Assembly (NCBI RefSeq): GCF_001186365.1
Contig: NZ_LDTZ01000017.1
Location: 310,001-374,000 of the forward strand
DNA length: 64,000 bases
DNA from: Gordonia jacobaea
GTDB taxonomy: Bacteria > Actinomycetota > Actinomycetes > Mycobacteriales > Mycobacteriaceae
Reading direction: 5' to 3'
Shown here piece by piece: positions 44,254 to 52,655 of this stretch; positions within the stretch are counted from its first letter, which is position 1; every line of letters starts with the position of its first letter. The translations under genes were made by a program, and so were the position numbers. The notes below the pieces were generated by a model. That model worked only from the letters and a program-made list of their open reading frames with translations. It was not told the DNA's origin and made no database searches.

Positions 44254-45693
44254 ATGGTTCACAATCACGCTGCTCTGTACATCGACGGAGACTGGCAGGC
44301 GCCCACCTCGGCTGATGTCATCGAGGTGCACTCGGCGGCTACGGAGGAACAGATCGGGCAGGTCCCTGCCAGCACCACCGCCGACGTCGACGCCGCCGTG
44401 GCTGCCGCTGGTCGTGCGTTCCGGACCTGGTCAGCGCTCACCCCGGCACAACGCGCCGATGTCCTCGACGGGTTCGCTATCGAGTTGGCAAGTCGCGCAG
44501 AGCTTTCCGCACGCCTCGTCAGTGAGCAGAACGGAATGCCGATCGCGATCTCCACGGTCGCTGAGGGGCAGGGGCCGGCGGGTCTGCTGCACTATTACGC
44601 TGCGCTGATCCGCGGCACTGCGCTGGAAGAGCATCGGCCGGCGTTGGCAGGCAACGGAACCACGGTGGTGCGAAAGGAACCGATCGGTGTCGTCGCCGCG
44701 ATCGCGCCGTGGAACTTCCCCGCGCTGCTGGCAATGATGAAGATCGCCCCGGCGCTCGCGGCGGGGTGCACCGTCGTCCTCAAGCCCTCTCCGGAGACCG
44801 TCCTTGATTCCTTCGTGCTGGCCGAGGCCGCAGCCGCAGCGGGTCTGCCTGCCGGTGTCCTCAATATCGTTACCGGCGGACCGGAGATCGGAAAGCATCT
44901 CGTCGCTCACCCCGGAGTGCAGAAGGTCGCCTTCACCGGATCCACACCAGCCGGACGCCAGATTGCCGAGACATGCGGTCGGCTGCTGCGCCCCGTCTCA
45001 CTCGAACTCGGCGGCAAGTCGGCGGCACTGATCCTCGACGACGCCGACCTGGCGGCTACCGTGCAGGGACTGGCGACCGCGTCACTGATCAACACCGGTC
45101 AGACGTGCTATGCGTCGACGAGAGTTCTTGCCCCGCAGAGCCGTTACGCGGAGGTGCTCGATGCGGTGACCGCCATGGTGGCCTCCCTTCCGGTGGGTGA
45201 TCCACTCGACCCGAGCACGTTCATCGGGCCGCTCGTCAGTGCTGGTCAGCGGGCCAGAGTCGAGTCCTATATCGAAGCCGGTCGCAGCGAAGGTGCGAAG
45301 TTGACCACCGGCGGCGGGCGACCGGCCGACCGCGACCGTGGATGGTTCGTCGAACCGACGGTCTTCGGCGAGGTCGGGCTGGACCACACCATCGCCCGTG
45401 AGGAAATCTTCGGGCCGGTGCTGTCGGTGATTCCTTACGCTGACGAAGAGCAGGCGATCGCGATTGCCAACGATTCCGAATACGGGCTCGGTGGAACGGT
45501 GTGGACCTCCGACGCCGACCACGGGCTCGATGTTGCACGAAGGGTGGAGACAGGGTCGTTCGGCGTCAACGGCTACACCCTGGATTTCGGTGCGCCTTTC
45601 GGTGGGATCAAGGCCAGCGGCCTCGGACGAGAACTGGGTCCGGAAGGGCTCTTTGCCTACTTCAACACCAAGTCCATCTTCCTCACCGACTGA
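44254..45693 (+). CDS. NAD(P)-dependent aldehyde dehydrogenase
   Basis: The 479-residue enzyme has the aldehyde dehydrogenase motifs: EPIGVVAAIAPWNFPALL, SLELGGKSAALIL with the catalytic Glu (about 251), and nucleophile Cys in NTGQTCYAS near 284. Oxidation of an aldehyde to an acid with NAD(P) is expected. ATG at 44254 is preceded by AGGAGG. It is divergent from the MpaB-type oxygenase and is followed by an acyl-CoA ligase and an acyl-CoA dehydrogenase, so it is the bridge from oxidative cleavage to beta-oxidation. Substrate is not defined. Confidence 0.88.
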   Translation: MVHNHAALYIDGDWQAPTSADVIEVHSAATEEQIGQVPASTTADVDAAVAAAGRAFRTWSALTPAQRADVLDGFAIELASRAELSARLVSEQNGMPIAISTVAEGQGPAGLLHYYAALIRGTALEEHRPALAGNGTTVVRKEPIGVVAAIAPWNFPALLAMMKIAPALAAGCTVVLKPSPETVLDSFVLAEAAAAAGLPAGVLNIVTGGPEIGKHLVAHPGVQKVAFTGSTPAGRQIAETCGRLLRPVSLELGGKSAALILDDADLAATVQGLATASLINTGQTCYASTRVLAPQSRYAEVLDAVTAMVASLPVGDPLDPSTFIGPLVSAGQRARVESYIEAGRSEGAKLTTGGGRPADRDRGWFVEPTVFGEVGLDHTIAREEIFGPVLSVIPYADEEQAIAIANDSEYGLGGTVWTSDADHGLDVARRVETGSFGVNGYTLDFGAPFGGIKASGLGRELGPEGLFAYFNTKSIFLTD

Positions 45694-45744
45694 CAACGCC
45701 GCTGCCAAGGTATCCGAAGCTTTTCCGAGAGGTAGACATTCAGC

Positions 45745-47286
45745 ATGTATCCCGGCGCCCATCTCGACACCACGCCGGACAAGCCGGCGGTGATCATGGC
45801 CGCTACCGGTAGATCCGTCACGTTCGCCGAACTCGAGTCGAACTCGATCCAACTCGCCCGCCACTTCCGACGTTTAGGTCTCGGGCGGGGCGATCACCTG
45901 GCCGTCCTCGCCACCAACACCCCACGAGTCTTCGACTTGTACTGGGCGGCAATGCGATCGGGGCTGTATCTGACGATGGTGAATTGGCACCTCACCGCCG
46001 CCGAGGCTGCCTACATCGTCAACGACTGCGGCGCCAGGGCCGTGATCGTCGACGCCGCGCTCGATTCGTTCGCCGACGAATTCCGTTCCTTGGTGCCCGA
46101 CGTCGAACATCTCCTCTCCTTCGGAGGCGCTCTCCCCGGCTTCGCCGACCTCGACCGAGCAGCGGCGGCGGAATCGACTGAGCCGCTACCGGATCAGCCC
46201 CGGGGCGCCGACATGCTCTATTCCTCGGGAACCACCGGTCGGCCCAAGGGAATCAAGCCTGCACTGCCCGACCGCCAGATCGGTGACCCCGGCGACACGA
46301 TGACAGCGATGAACGCAACGGTGTGGGGCGTTGGACCGGAAACGGTGTATCTGTCGCCCGCGCCGCTGTATCACGCTGCCCCGCTACGCACGTGCGCAGC
46401 GGTTCAAGCGCTCGGCGGCACGGTCGTCGTCATGGACCGATTCGATGCGGAAAAGGCGCTCGAGTACATCCAGCGGTATCGGATCACCTACAGCCAGTGG
46501 GTTCCCACGATGTTCGTTCGGATGCTGAAACTCTCGCGGACCGTCCGCGACAGCTACGACGTGTCGAGTCTGCGGGTGGCGGTTCACGCAGCTGCCCCCT
46601 GCCCGGTCGAGGTCAAACGGCAGATGATCGAGTGGTGGGGACCGATACTGTCGGAGTACTACTCGTCCACCGAGCTCAACGGCCTTACCCTTGTCAACAC
46701 CGACGAATGGCTCCGCAAGCCCGGCACCGTCGGCAAGGCCGTTCTCGGTGTCGCGCGCATCTGCGCCGAGGACGGCAACGAATTGGGCGCTGGAGATATC
46801 GGCACCGTCTATTTCGAACGCGAAAGCTTGCCTTTCGAATACCACAATGCGCCAGATAAGACACGCGAGGCGCAGCATCCCACTCACCCGACCTGGACCA
46901 CCACCGGTGACGTCGGATATCTCGACGACGATGGCTACCTGTTCCTCACCGATCGTGACTCATTCATGATCATCTCCGGCGGAGTGAACATCTACCCTCA
47001 GGAAATCGAAAATCTTCTGGTCGAACACCCGAAGGTCATCGATGCCGGGGTAATCGGGGTTCCTGATCTGGAAATGGGCGAGACGGTGACCGCCGTCGTC
47101 GAACCGACCGCGGGCGTCGTCGGGGACGAAGCGCTTGCCGCCGAGCTGAACGCCTATCTGCGGGAGCGGATTGCGAAATACAAGGTGCCGCGTCGCATCG
47201 TGTTCAGCGGCGACCTGCCGCGCACGCCCACCGGCAAGCTGATCAAGCGCAAGCTCTCTGCGAGTATCGCCAGCCTTTCCGCTTGA
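45745..47286 (+). CDS. Fatty acid-CoA ligase (FadD-like)
   Basis: A 513-residue ANL ligase with ATP loop LYSSGTTGRPKGI near residue 158, the VNWHLTAAEAAYIV segment, A5-type YYSSTELNG, a hinge at LTDRDSFMIISGG, and catalytic Lys in TPTGKLIKRKL near 497. It likely activates the acid produced by the preceding aldehyde dehydrogenase. The intact copy here may be why the frameshifted ligase at 41549 could be lost. It is 51 bases downstream of the dehydrogenase gene. Confidence 0.88.
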   Translation: MYPGAHLDTTPDKPAVIMAATGRSVTFAELESNSIQLARHFRRLGLGRGDHLAVLATNTPRVFDLYWAAMRSGLYLTMVNWHLTAAEAAYIVNDCGARAVIVDAALDSFADEFRSLVPDVEHLLSFGGALPGFADLDRAAAAESTEPLPDQPRGADMLYSSGTTGRPKGIKPALPDRQIGDPGDTMTAMNATVWGVGPETVYLSPAPLYHAAPLRTCAAVQALGGTVVVMDRFDAEKALEYIQRYRITYSQWVPTMFVRMLKLSRTVRDSYDVSSLRVAVHAAAPCPVEVKRQMIEWWGPILSEYYSSTELNGLTLVNTDEWLRKPGTVGKAVLGVARICAEDGNELGAGDIGTVYFERESLPFEYHNAPDKTREAQHPTHPTWTTTGDVGYLDDDGYLFLTDRDSFMIISGGVNIYPQEIENLLVEHPKVIDAGVIGVPDLEMGETVTAVVEPTAGVVGDEALAAELNAYLRERIAKYKVPRRIVFSGDLPRTPTGKLIKRKLSASIASLSA

Positions 47287-47354
47287 CCGCGCACCAGCTG
47301 CCCACAGCCTTGACAAAAATCTTGCACGTCCGGGTCCACAACTGAGGAGAAGTA

Positions 47355-48512
47355 ATGCGTCGCACAATTTTCAACCAGGATCACGAGGCATATCGGGAGA
47401 CTGTCCGTGAATTCCTCGCGCGGGAAGTCATTCCCTATTACGAGGAGTGGGAAGATGCTCGGCTGATCGACCGGGCGGCATGGTTGGCGGCCGGAAAGGT
47501 CGGCATCACGGGATTGGCTGTCCCTGAGGAGTTCGGTGGTCCGGGGGAGTCCGATTATCGGTACCGGTATGTGGTGGCGGAGGAGATCGCGCGAACCGGC
47601 ACCACCTCGTTCGGTGCTGGACTCGGCACCCAGGACGACATCATCATCCCCTACATCTGCGACCTGGGGACGGAAGAGCAGAAGCAACGATGGCTCCCCG
47701 GTATGGCCGGTGGTGAACTGATCTGCGCCATCGCAATGACCGAGCCGGGTACGGGCAGCGACCTCCAGGGAATCAAGACCACGGCAGTCCGTGACGGAGA
47801 CCATTGGGTTCTCAACGGACAAAAGACCTTCATCACCAACGGGATTCACGCGGATCTTGTGATTGTCGCGGCCAGGACCGATCCCGGCGCAGGTTCCCGC
47901 GGATACAGTCTCTTCGTCGTCGAACGCGATATGGACGGCTTCACTCGTGGTCGCAAACTGAAGAAGGTCGGGCTCGCTGGTCAGGACACCGCCGAACTGT
48001 CATTCGTTGACGTGCGTGTTCCTGCCGCGAACTTGCTCGGCACCGAAGGTCGTGGACTGATGCACCTGATGGAGCGACTGCCTCGGGAGCGGCTTTCCAT
48101 CGCGGTTGGTGCCATCGCGAGTGCCCGCGCTGCATACGAGTGGACGAAAACGTATGTGTTCGAGCGCAAGGCATTCGGGCAGTCCGTCGGTGATTTCCAG
48201 AACACCCGGTTCGTGCTGGCTGAGATACTGACCGAGCTCGACGTCACTCAAACCTATATCGACCAGGCTGTGTTGGCGCTCAACGCCGGCGACCTCACCG
48301 CGGTCGAGGCTGCACAGGCAAAGTGGTGGGCGAGCGAGCTGCAGAAGCGGGTCGTCGACCGATGCGTGCAGCTGCACGGTGGCTATGGCTACATGATGGA
48401 ATACCCCATCGCGAGGGCGTACGTCGACAGTCGCATCCAGACGATCTACGGCGGAACGACTGAGATCATGAAGGAGATCATTGGTCGCGAGATCGCCCGA
48501 AACTCGCAATAG
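47355..48512 (+). CDS. Acyl-CoA dehydrogenase
   Basis: The 385-residue protein carries AMTEPGTGSDLQGI, GHGYMMEYP-like C-terminal motif (GGYGYMMEYPIAR) and GTTEIMKEIIGR, with Gly where medium-chain enzymes have their base. A Glu in LPRERL near 243 probably acts as catalytic base. It would desaturate the acyl-CoA from the preceding ligase. ATG at 47355 follows GAGGAG with short spacing. A hairpin terminator follows directly, so the aldehyde dehydrogenase-ligase-dehydrogenase run ends here. Confidence 0.88.
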   Translation: MRRTIFNQDHEAYRETVREFLAREVIPYYEEWEDARLIDRAAWLAAGKVGITGLAVPEEFGGPGESDYRYRYVVAEEIARTGTTSFGAGLGTQDDIIIPYICDLGTEEQKQRWLPGMAGGELICAIAMTEPGTGSDLQGIKTTAVRDGDHWVLNGQKTFITNGIHADLVIVAARTDPGAGSRGYSLFVVERDMDGFTRGRKLKKVGLAGQDTAELSFVDVRVPAANLLGTEGRGLMHLMERLPRERLSIAVGAIASARAAYEWTKTYVFERKAFGQSVGDFQNTRFVLAEILTELDVTQTYIDQAVLALNAGDLTAVEAAQAKWWASELQKRVVDRCVQLHGGYGYMMEYPIARAYVDSRIQTIYGGTTEIMKEIIGREIARNSQ

Positions 48513-48518
48513 CTCCAC

Positions 48519-48540
48519 GGCGCAATGGCATTGCGCCTTT
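48519..48540 (+). terminator. Rho-independent terminator
   Basis: GGCGCAAT and ATTGCGCC form an eight-pair perfect stem with a GGC loop, followed by TTT. It begins seven bases after the acyl-CoA dehydrogenase stop and lies before the end of the HIT gene on the other strand. A strong candidate for the end of the 44254-48512 operon. Confidence 0.8.
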
Positions 48541-48542
48541 GC

Positions 48543-48968
48543 TCAGTGAAGCGCTGTTGCCAACGTCTCGGCGTACTTCGACATGACGACCCGATCACCC
48601 GCGACACCCGGTTGCCACGGCAGCGACAGGCGGTCGACGCTGCGGTCCGCATAGCGCGGGATCACGTGGAGGTGGAAATGGAACACCGTCTGCCACGCGG
48701 GAGCCTTGCAGCAGTTGAGTAGGTTCACGCCGTCGGCGCCTGCGTCGTCGACCATCGCTCGCGCGATCCGCTGAGCCTCGAGCGTGACTGCGCTCAGATC
48801 GTCGGCGCCGATGTCGAGCAGATCGGTGCTGTGCTGCTTGGGGATCACCAGCAGATGGCCGTCGTTGGCAGGGTTGATGTCCATGAATGCGTAGGTCGAC
48901 GCCGTTTCGGCGACCTTCACGCTGGGTACGTCGCCTGAGACGATGCCGCAGAAGACGCAGTCGGTCAT
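48543..48968 (-). CDS. HIT-family protein
   Basis: The 141-residue protein has the histidine-triad motif HFHLHV with His97, His99 and His101, plus CVFCGIV at the N-terminus, whose Cys pair may bind zinc. It is the size of HinT/Hit nucleotide hydrolases acting on AMP-linked substrates. It is translationally coupled to the upstream DoxX gene (ATGA overlap). Its role is general nucleotide metabolism. Confidence 0.9.
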   Translation of the reverse strand: MTDCVFCGIVSGDVPSVKVAETASTYAFMDINPANDGHLLVIPKQHSTDLLDIGADDLSAVTLEAQRIARAMVDDAGADGVNLLNCCKAPAWQTVFHFHLHVIPRYADRSVDRLSLPWQPGVAGDRVVMSKYAETLATALH

Positions 48969-49369
48969 GACTTGCTTGCGCCCTTGCCACTCGCACCGAC
49001 GCCGCCCCCGTAGAGCGCTGCTGCGATCAGTGCCGGCTGGAAGAACAGCCGGATGAGCCGCTTGCGGTCGGTGTCGAGTCCGAACGCGTCTTTGTGCTCG
49101 ACGTACTGCGCGATGTTGCCGGGGAAGATCGCGACGTAGAACAGCGCGAGCAGGATGCCGATCACACGCTTGTGCTTGGGCAGCGCCAGAAACGACGCTC
49201 CGAGGCCGATTTCAGCGACGCCGGACGCGAGGACGGTGACGTCGGTGTTGATGGGAAACCAATCGGGAACCTGGGCCTGGAACTCGTCGCGCGCGAAGGT
49301 CAGGTGGGAGATTCCGGCAAAGGTCATAAATGCGCCGAGGACGATTCGGACAAGGGTGCGAGGTGACAT
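48965..49369 (-). CDS. DoxX-family membrane protein
   Basis: The 134-residue protein has about four transmembrane segments (LVRIVLGAFMTFAGISHLTF, VLASGVAEIGLGASFLAL, RVIGILLALFYVAIFPGNI, and a final FFQPALIAAALYG) in the DoxX arrangement. Family members are linked to quinone or thiol redox in the membrane. The ATG at 49369 is followed by the hydrophobic helix, and the longer in-frame extension upstream lies in the divergent tetR region and is rejected. Its stop overlaps the HIT gene start. Confidence 0.82.
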   Translation of the reverse strand: MSPRTLVRIVLGAFMTFAGISHLTFARDEFQAQVPDWFPINTDVTVLASGVAEIGLGASFLALPKHKRVIGILLALFYVAIFPGNIAQYVEHKDAFGLDTDRKRLIRLFFQPALIAAALYGGGVGASGKGASKS

Positions 49370-49404
49370 GAAATCGAGCCTAACGCCGTTGTCATGCGCG
49401 TAGC

Positions 49405-49434
49405 AATGAGTAGACTCATTCCTGAGTCCACTCA
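49405..49434 (+). promoter_or_regulatory. Double TetR-type operator
   Basis: AATGAGT-AG-ACTCATT at 49405-49420 has seven-base arms with a two-base centre; TGAGT-CC-ACTCA at 49423-49434 repeats the half-site in a five-base version 16 bases on. TGAGT-n2-ACTCA palindromes are typical of TetR-family sites. They lie 15-44 bases upstream of the TetR start and in the divergent promoter of the DoxX gene, so autorepression and shared control are likely. Confidence 0.7.
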
Positions 49435-49448
49435 TTATTGGAGGTGAC

Positions 49449-50069
49449 ATGACACCCGACGCAGCGACCGCCGACGGTAGGCGCGCCCGCAATATGCGCG
49501 ACAAGCAGGACCGCATCTTCCGCGCGGCAGCCGACCTGTTTGCCGAACGCGGCTTCGAGTCGGTGTCGACGGGCCAGGTCTCCGACCGCGCCGACGTCGC
49601 GGCGGGCACGGTCTTTCGCTACGCGTCGACCAAGGGTGAACTGCTCCTGATGGTGCTCAACGAAGAGCTGCGTCGAGCACTCGACGTCGGCGCGGCCTCG
49701 GCGGCGTCGACAACGGATACAGCCGAGGCGATCTACGAGATGGTTTGTCCACTGCTCGCATACGCACGCGCCAACCCCGAGAACGGCAACGCCTATCACC
49801 GGGAGCTGCTCTTCGGTGGCTCCGGTGATCGTTACCGCGCAGCGGGACTCGCGTTGGTCGCCGAACTGCAGGACCGGATCGCACAGAGACTCGTTGCCGA
49901 TTCCGGTGACGACGCGGTGTCAGACAGGGCAACGCTCACGGCCAACATGATCTTCGCTGTCGCCGCACTGGCAATCGCCCGTGCGTCGACAGGTGCGCAT
50001 TCGGATCGCGATCCGTTCGACGACGTGCGCACCCAGGTGAGCATCGCCGTCGACGGCTTCCGCGCGTAA
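49449..50069 (+). CDS. TetR-family regulator
   Basis: A 206-residue protein with an N-terminal TetR helix-turn-helix (AADLFAERGFESVSTGQVSDRADVAAGTVFRYASTKGELL, residues about 22-60) and a C-terminal ligand domain. ATG at 49449 has GGAGG seven bases upstream. The operator at 49405-49434 directly in front of it argues for autoregulation. The membrane-protein gene that follows 79 bases later is the probable target, together with the divergent DoxX-HIT operon. Confidence 0.88.
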   Translation: MTPDAATADGRRARNMRDKQDRIFRAAADLFAERGFESVSTGQVSDRADVAAGTVFRYASTKGELLLMVLNEELRRALDVGAASAASTTDTAEAIYEMVCPLLAYARANPENGNAYHRELLFGGSGDRYRAAGLALVAELQDRIAQRLVADSGDDAVSDRATLTANMIFAVAALAIARASTGAHSDRDPFDDVRTQVSIAVDGFRA

Positions 50070-50148
50070 TCAGATCTTCCCCAGTACTTCTCGTTCATTT
50101 CCCGTTCTTCGCGAGAATCCAGTCCACGAAACCTTGAGGTAGTTGACC

Positions 50149-51255
50149 ATGCTCCAAACTGAAGCCGAGCCGTTGTCATTCGGCGCAAAGTACCGGCGCT
50201 TGCTGCTCGCCGTCGTTGTCCTCGGTGCGCTCACCCAGCTCGGGCTGGGTGCCTTCTATCTCGGCGTCGGACATTCTCCGTCGCCGCGAAACGCACCCAT
50301 CGGGATCGTCGGCCCGGAGCAGCAGGTGCAAAAGCTCACTGCCGCAGTCGAAGCCGACGGCAAGTTCGATGCTCGATCCTATGACTCCATGGACTCGTTG
50401 CGGGCGGCGATCGTCGATAGGGAGGTCGATGGCGGCCTAGAGGTGACGCAGCAGGGCATCGTTCCGGTGGTGGCGAGTGCCGGCGGCGCGTTACCCGCAA
50501 CTGCATTGAAAACCGTTGCCTCAGAAGCCAATGTGAGCAACAATCTCCCGCAAACGCTGGCGGTCGACGTCGTCAAGCTCTCTGAAGACGACATCAACGG
50601 TGCGTCGATCGGCTATATCCTGCAGGTGATCTCGCTCGGCGGCAGTATCGCGTCGCTGGGCCTCGGGCGGCTGATGCCGCGAGTGCCGCAGTCGCTACGA
50701 CGCGGGTTCGGCCACGTGGCGGCGCTGATCGCCTATGCCGCGGTGTCGGCGGGGATCGTGCTCCTGTTCTCCTGGTTCTACGGTGTCGGCAGCTCTGCGG
50801 ACCAGTGGCGGCTCTTCGGCACGTACACCCTGATCTCGCTGGCCATCGCGGGATCGACCGCCGGCCTGGTGACGCTGTTCGGGCCGATCGGATCGTTGGC
50901 AGGTGGCTTCTACTTCCTTATCGGCGCGACGCTTTCGGGTGCGTCGATCCCGTGGAACTTCATGCCGGCCTTCTGGGCGTGGCTCGGCGAGTGGCTTCCC
51001 ACCGGCGGCGGTGCGCAACTGATTCGCAACTCGCTCTACTTCCCTGAAGCGGGGTCGGGGACTGCGCTGATCTGCCTCGGGCTCTACGCCGGTCTGGGCA
51101 CGGTGACGGTCCTGGTCTGGAACATCTTGGGTAACAGAAGCTCTCGCACATCCGCCGTCGACGTCGACGTCCTGTACCCGATCACGCACGAGCACCACCA
51201 TCATGATGGTGATCACGAGCATCGCCGTGAGGCTGGTGAGTCCGCGTCCTCGTGA
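50149..51255 (+). CDS. ABC-2-like/YhgE-like membrane protein with His-rich tail
   Basis: The 368-residue protein has one N-terminal transmembrane segment (LLLAVVVLGALTQLGLGAFYLG), a large external region of about 100 residues, then five more segments (from IGYILQVISLGGSIASLGLG onward), similar to ABC-2/YhgE-Pip type membrane proteins. The C-terminus ends HEHHHHDGDHEH, a metal-binding-like run next to a 16-base perfect DNA palindrome. Start is ATG at 50149 (a TTG at 50143 is also in frame). It is likely co-regulated with the TetR gene. Transported compound is unknown; a drug or metal role is possible. Confidence 0.75.
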   Translation: MLQTEAEPLSFGAKYRRLLLAVVVLGALTQLGLGAFYLGVGHSPSPRNAPIGIVGPEQQVQKLTAAVEADGKFDARSYDSMDSLRAAIVDREVDGGLEVTQQGIVPVVASAGGALPATALKTVASEANVSNNLPQTLAVDVVKLSEDDINGASIGYILQVISLGGSIASLGLGRLMPRVPQSLRRGFGHVAALIAYAAVSAGIVLLFSWFYGVGSSADQWRLFGTYTLISLAIAGSTAGLVTLFGPIGSLAGGFYFLIGATLSGASIPWNFMPAFWAWLGEWLPTGGGAQLIRNSLYFPEAGSGTALICLGLYAGLGTVTVLVWNILGNRSSRTSAVDVDVLYPITHEHHHHDGDHEHRREAGESASS

Positions 51256-51369
51256 CCCAGGGGCGCAGTTCATGTTCAGCGAGTAGCCCCCAGACAAGGC
51301 TGCGGTGAGTAGCCTCGACGGTGGCAGTGGTCGGATCAACCGCCACAACTCGTACGACGGGAGCTGCAG

Positions 51370-52434
51370 ATGCCTCACAGCGCAGAGGTATTCGACCTGA
51401 TGAGCCTGCGTGTGCCGATCGTCGTCGCACCTATGGCAGGCGGTCCGTCGACGCCTGCGCTGGTGATCGCGGCTGCACAAGCGGAGGCCATCGGTTTTCT
51501 GGCTGGTGGTTACAAGTCGGTCAACGCCCTTGCCGGCGAGATCGACGAGGTTGCCGCGTCGGGTGTGGGTTCGTACGGCGTGAACCTCTTCGTCCCGGGC
51601 GGACCGGCTCGCGATCTGGGTGCGGTGCTCCGCTACCGAGAGGAGTTGGAGCCCGTCGGGCGAAGGTACAACGTCGACGTCGGGCGGGTCGTCGAATCCG
51701 ATGACGATGAGTATGCGGACAAGGTCGATCTGGTGATCGATCGACGAGTTCCCATGGTGTCGTTCACGTTTGGGCTGCCGGGCGAGAGCGTCGTCGACCG
51801 GCTTCACGGCGCCGGAATCGCTGCCGTTGCCACCGTGGCCGATCCGATCGACGCGAAAGCTGCTGCCGCGCAAGGGGTTGATGCGCTCTGCGTGCAGGGC
51901 GTCGAAGCCGGTGGGCACCGTGCGACACTGTCGGCGACGGCGGAACCTTCGCAGACGTCCACGGTCGAGTTGGTGCGTGAGGTCGCCCAACTCGTCGACA
52001 TCCCGATCATCGCCGCAGGTGGGATCGCAACCGGCGCGCACGTCGACGCCGCGCTGGCCGCCGGCGCCGTCGCAGTGCAGTTGGGTACAGCGTTCCTCGA
52101 CAGTGCGGAGGCCGGCACCAAGCCGACGCATCGTGCAGCACTGCGCAACTCGCGGTTCACCGAAACCGTGGTGACCCGAGCGTTCTCCGGGCGACCGGCG
52201 CGTGCGCTGCGCAACGAGTTCACCGATCGCTACTCGCCACTCGCCCCCGCCGAGTACCCGCAGCTGCACCATCTGACGAGTCCACTCCGCTCTGCCGCGG
52301 CTCTCGCCGGCGATCCGGAGTTCCTCAACCTGTGGGCCGGGACATCGTTCCGCGAGAGCGACTTCGGCCCCGCCGCCGAGATCATCGCGCACATCTGGTC
52401 GCAAACCGCCGCCGCGCGCGGGTCGGGGAGCTGA
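51370..52434 (+). CDS. Nitronate monooxygenase-family flavoprotein
   Basis: The 354-residue TIM-barrel protein matches the nitronate monooxygenase/2-nitropropane dioxygenase family: PIVVAPMAGGPSTP at the N-terminus, GVEAGGHRAT with the catalytic-type His, and IAAGGIATGAHVDAALAAGAVAVQLGTAF for FMN binding. It would use FMN and O2 to detoxify nitronates. The ATG at 51370 lies 115 bases after the previous stop. Its operon partners are not clear. Confidence 0.88.
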   Translation: MPHSAEVFDLMSLRVPIVVAPMAGGPSTPALVIAAAQAEAIGFLAGGYKSVNALAGEIDEVAASGVGSYGVNLFVPGGPARDLGAVLRYREELEPVGRRYNVDVGRVVESDDDEYADKVDLVIDRRVPMVSFTFGLPGESVVDRLHGAGIAAVATVADPIDAKAAAAQGVDALCVQGVEAGGHRATLSATAEPSQTSTVELVREVAQLVDIPIIAAGGIATGAHVDAALAAGAVAVQLGTAFLDSAEAGTKPTHRAALRNSRFTETVVTRAFSGRPARALRNEFTDRYSPLAPAEYPQLHHLTSPLRSAAALAGDPEFLNLWAGTSFRESDFGPAAEIIAHIWSQTAAARGSGS

Positions 52435-52506
52435 CCGGCTCGGGTCTCTGCGCGGGTGCGCGGCCTGGCAGAAAGTAGGGAAGGTTCTTTCCGCGGGTTC
52501 TGTACG

Positions 52507-52551
52507 TTTCCTCGAGTTGCTTCGCGGGGAAGGGTGTGAAACCCGAGGAAA
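52507..52551 (+). repeat. Inverted repeat upstream of the SHOCT gene
   Basis: TTTCCTCG at 52507-52514 and CGAGGAAA at 52544-52551 are exact complements with a 29-base spacer that can itself form a small hairpin. It lies in the 221-base gap after the nitronate monooxygenase gene and could be a weak terminator or an operator. No further support. Confidence 0.3.
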
Positions 52552-52655
52552 GTGTGTTTCCCCTAGTTTCTGCGGTGGCGGGCCACTTCGCCCCGACCCC
52601 GGCGGGCGTGGGCCACTACGCTGTAGGCGACATTCCGCTGACGAAAGAGCACACA

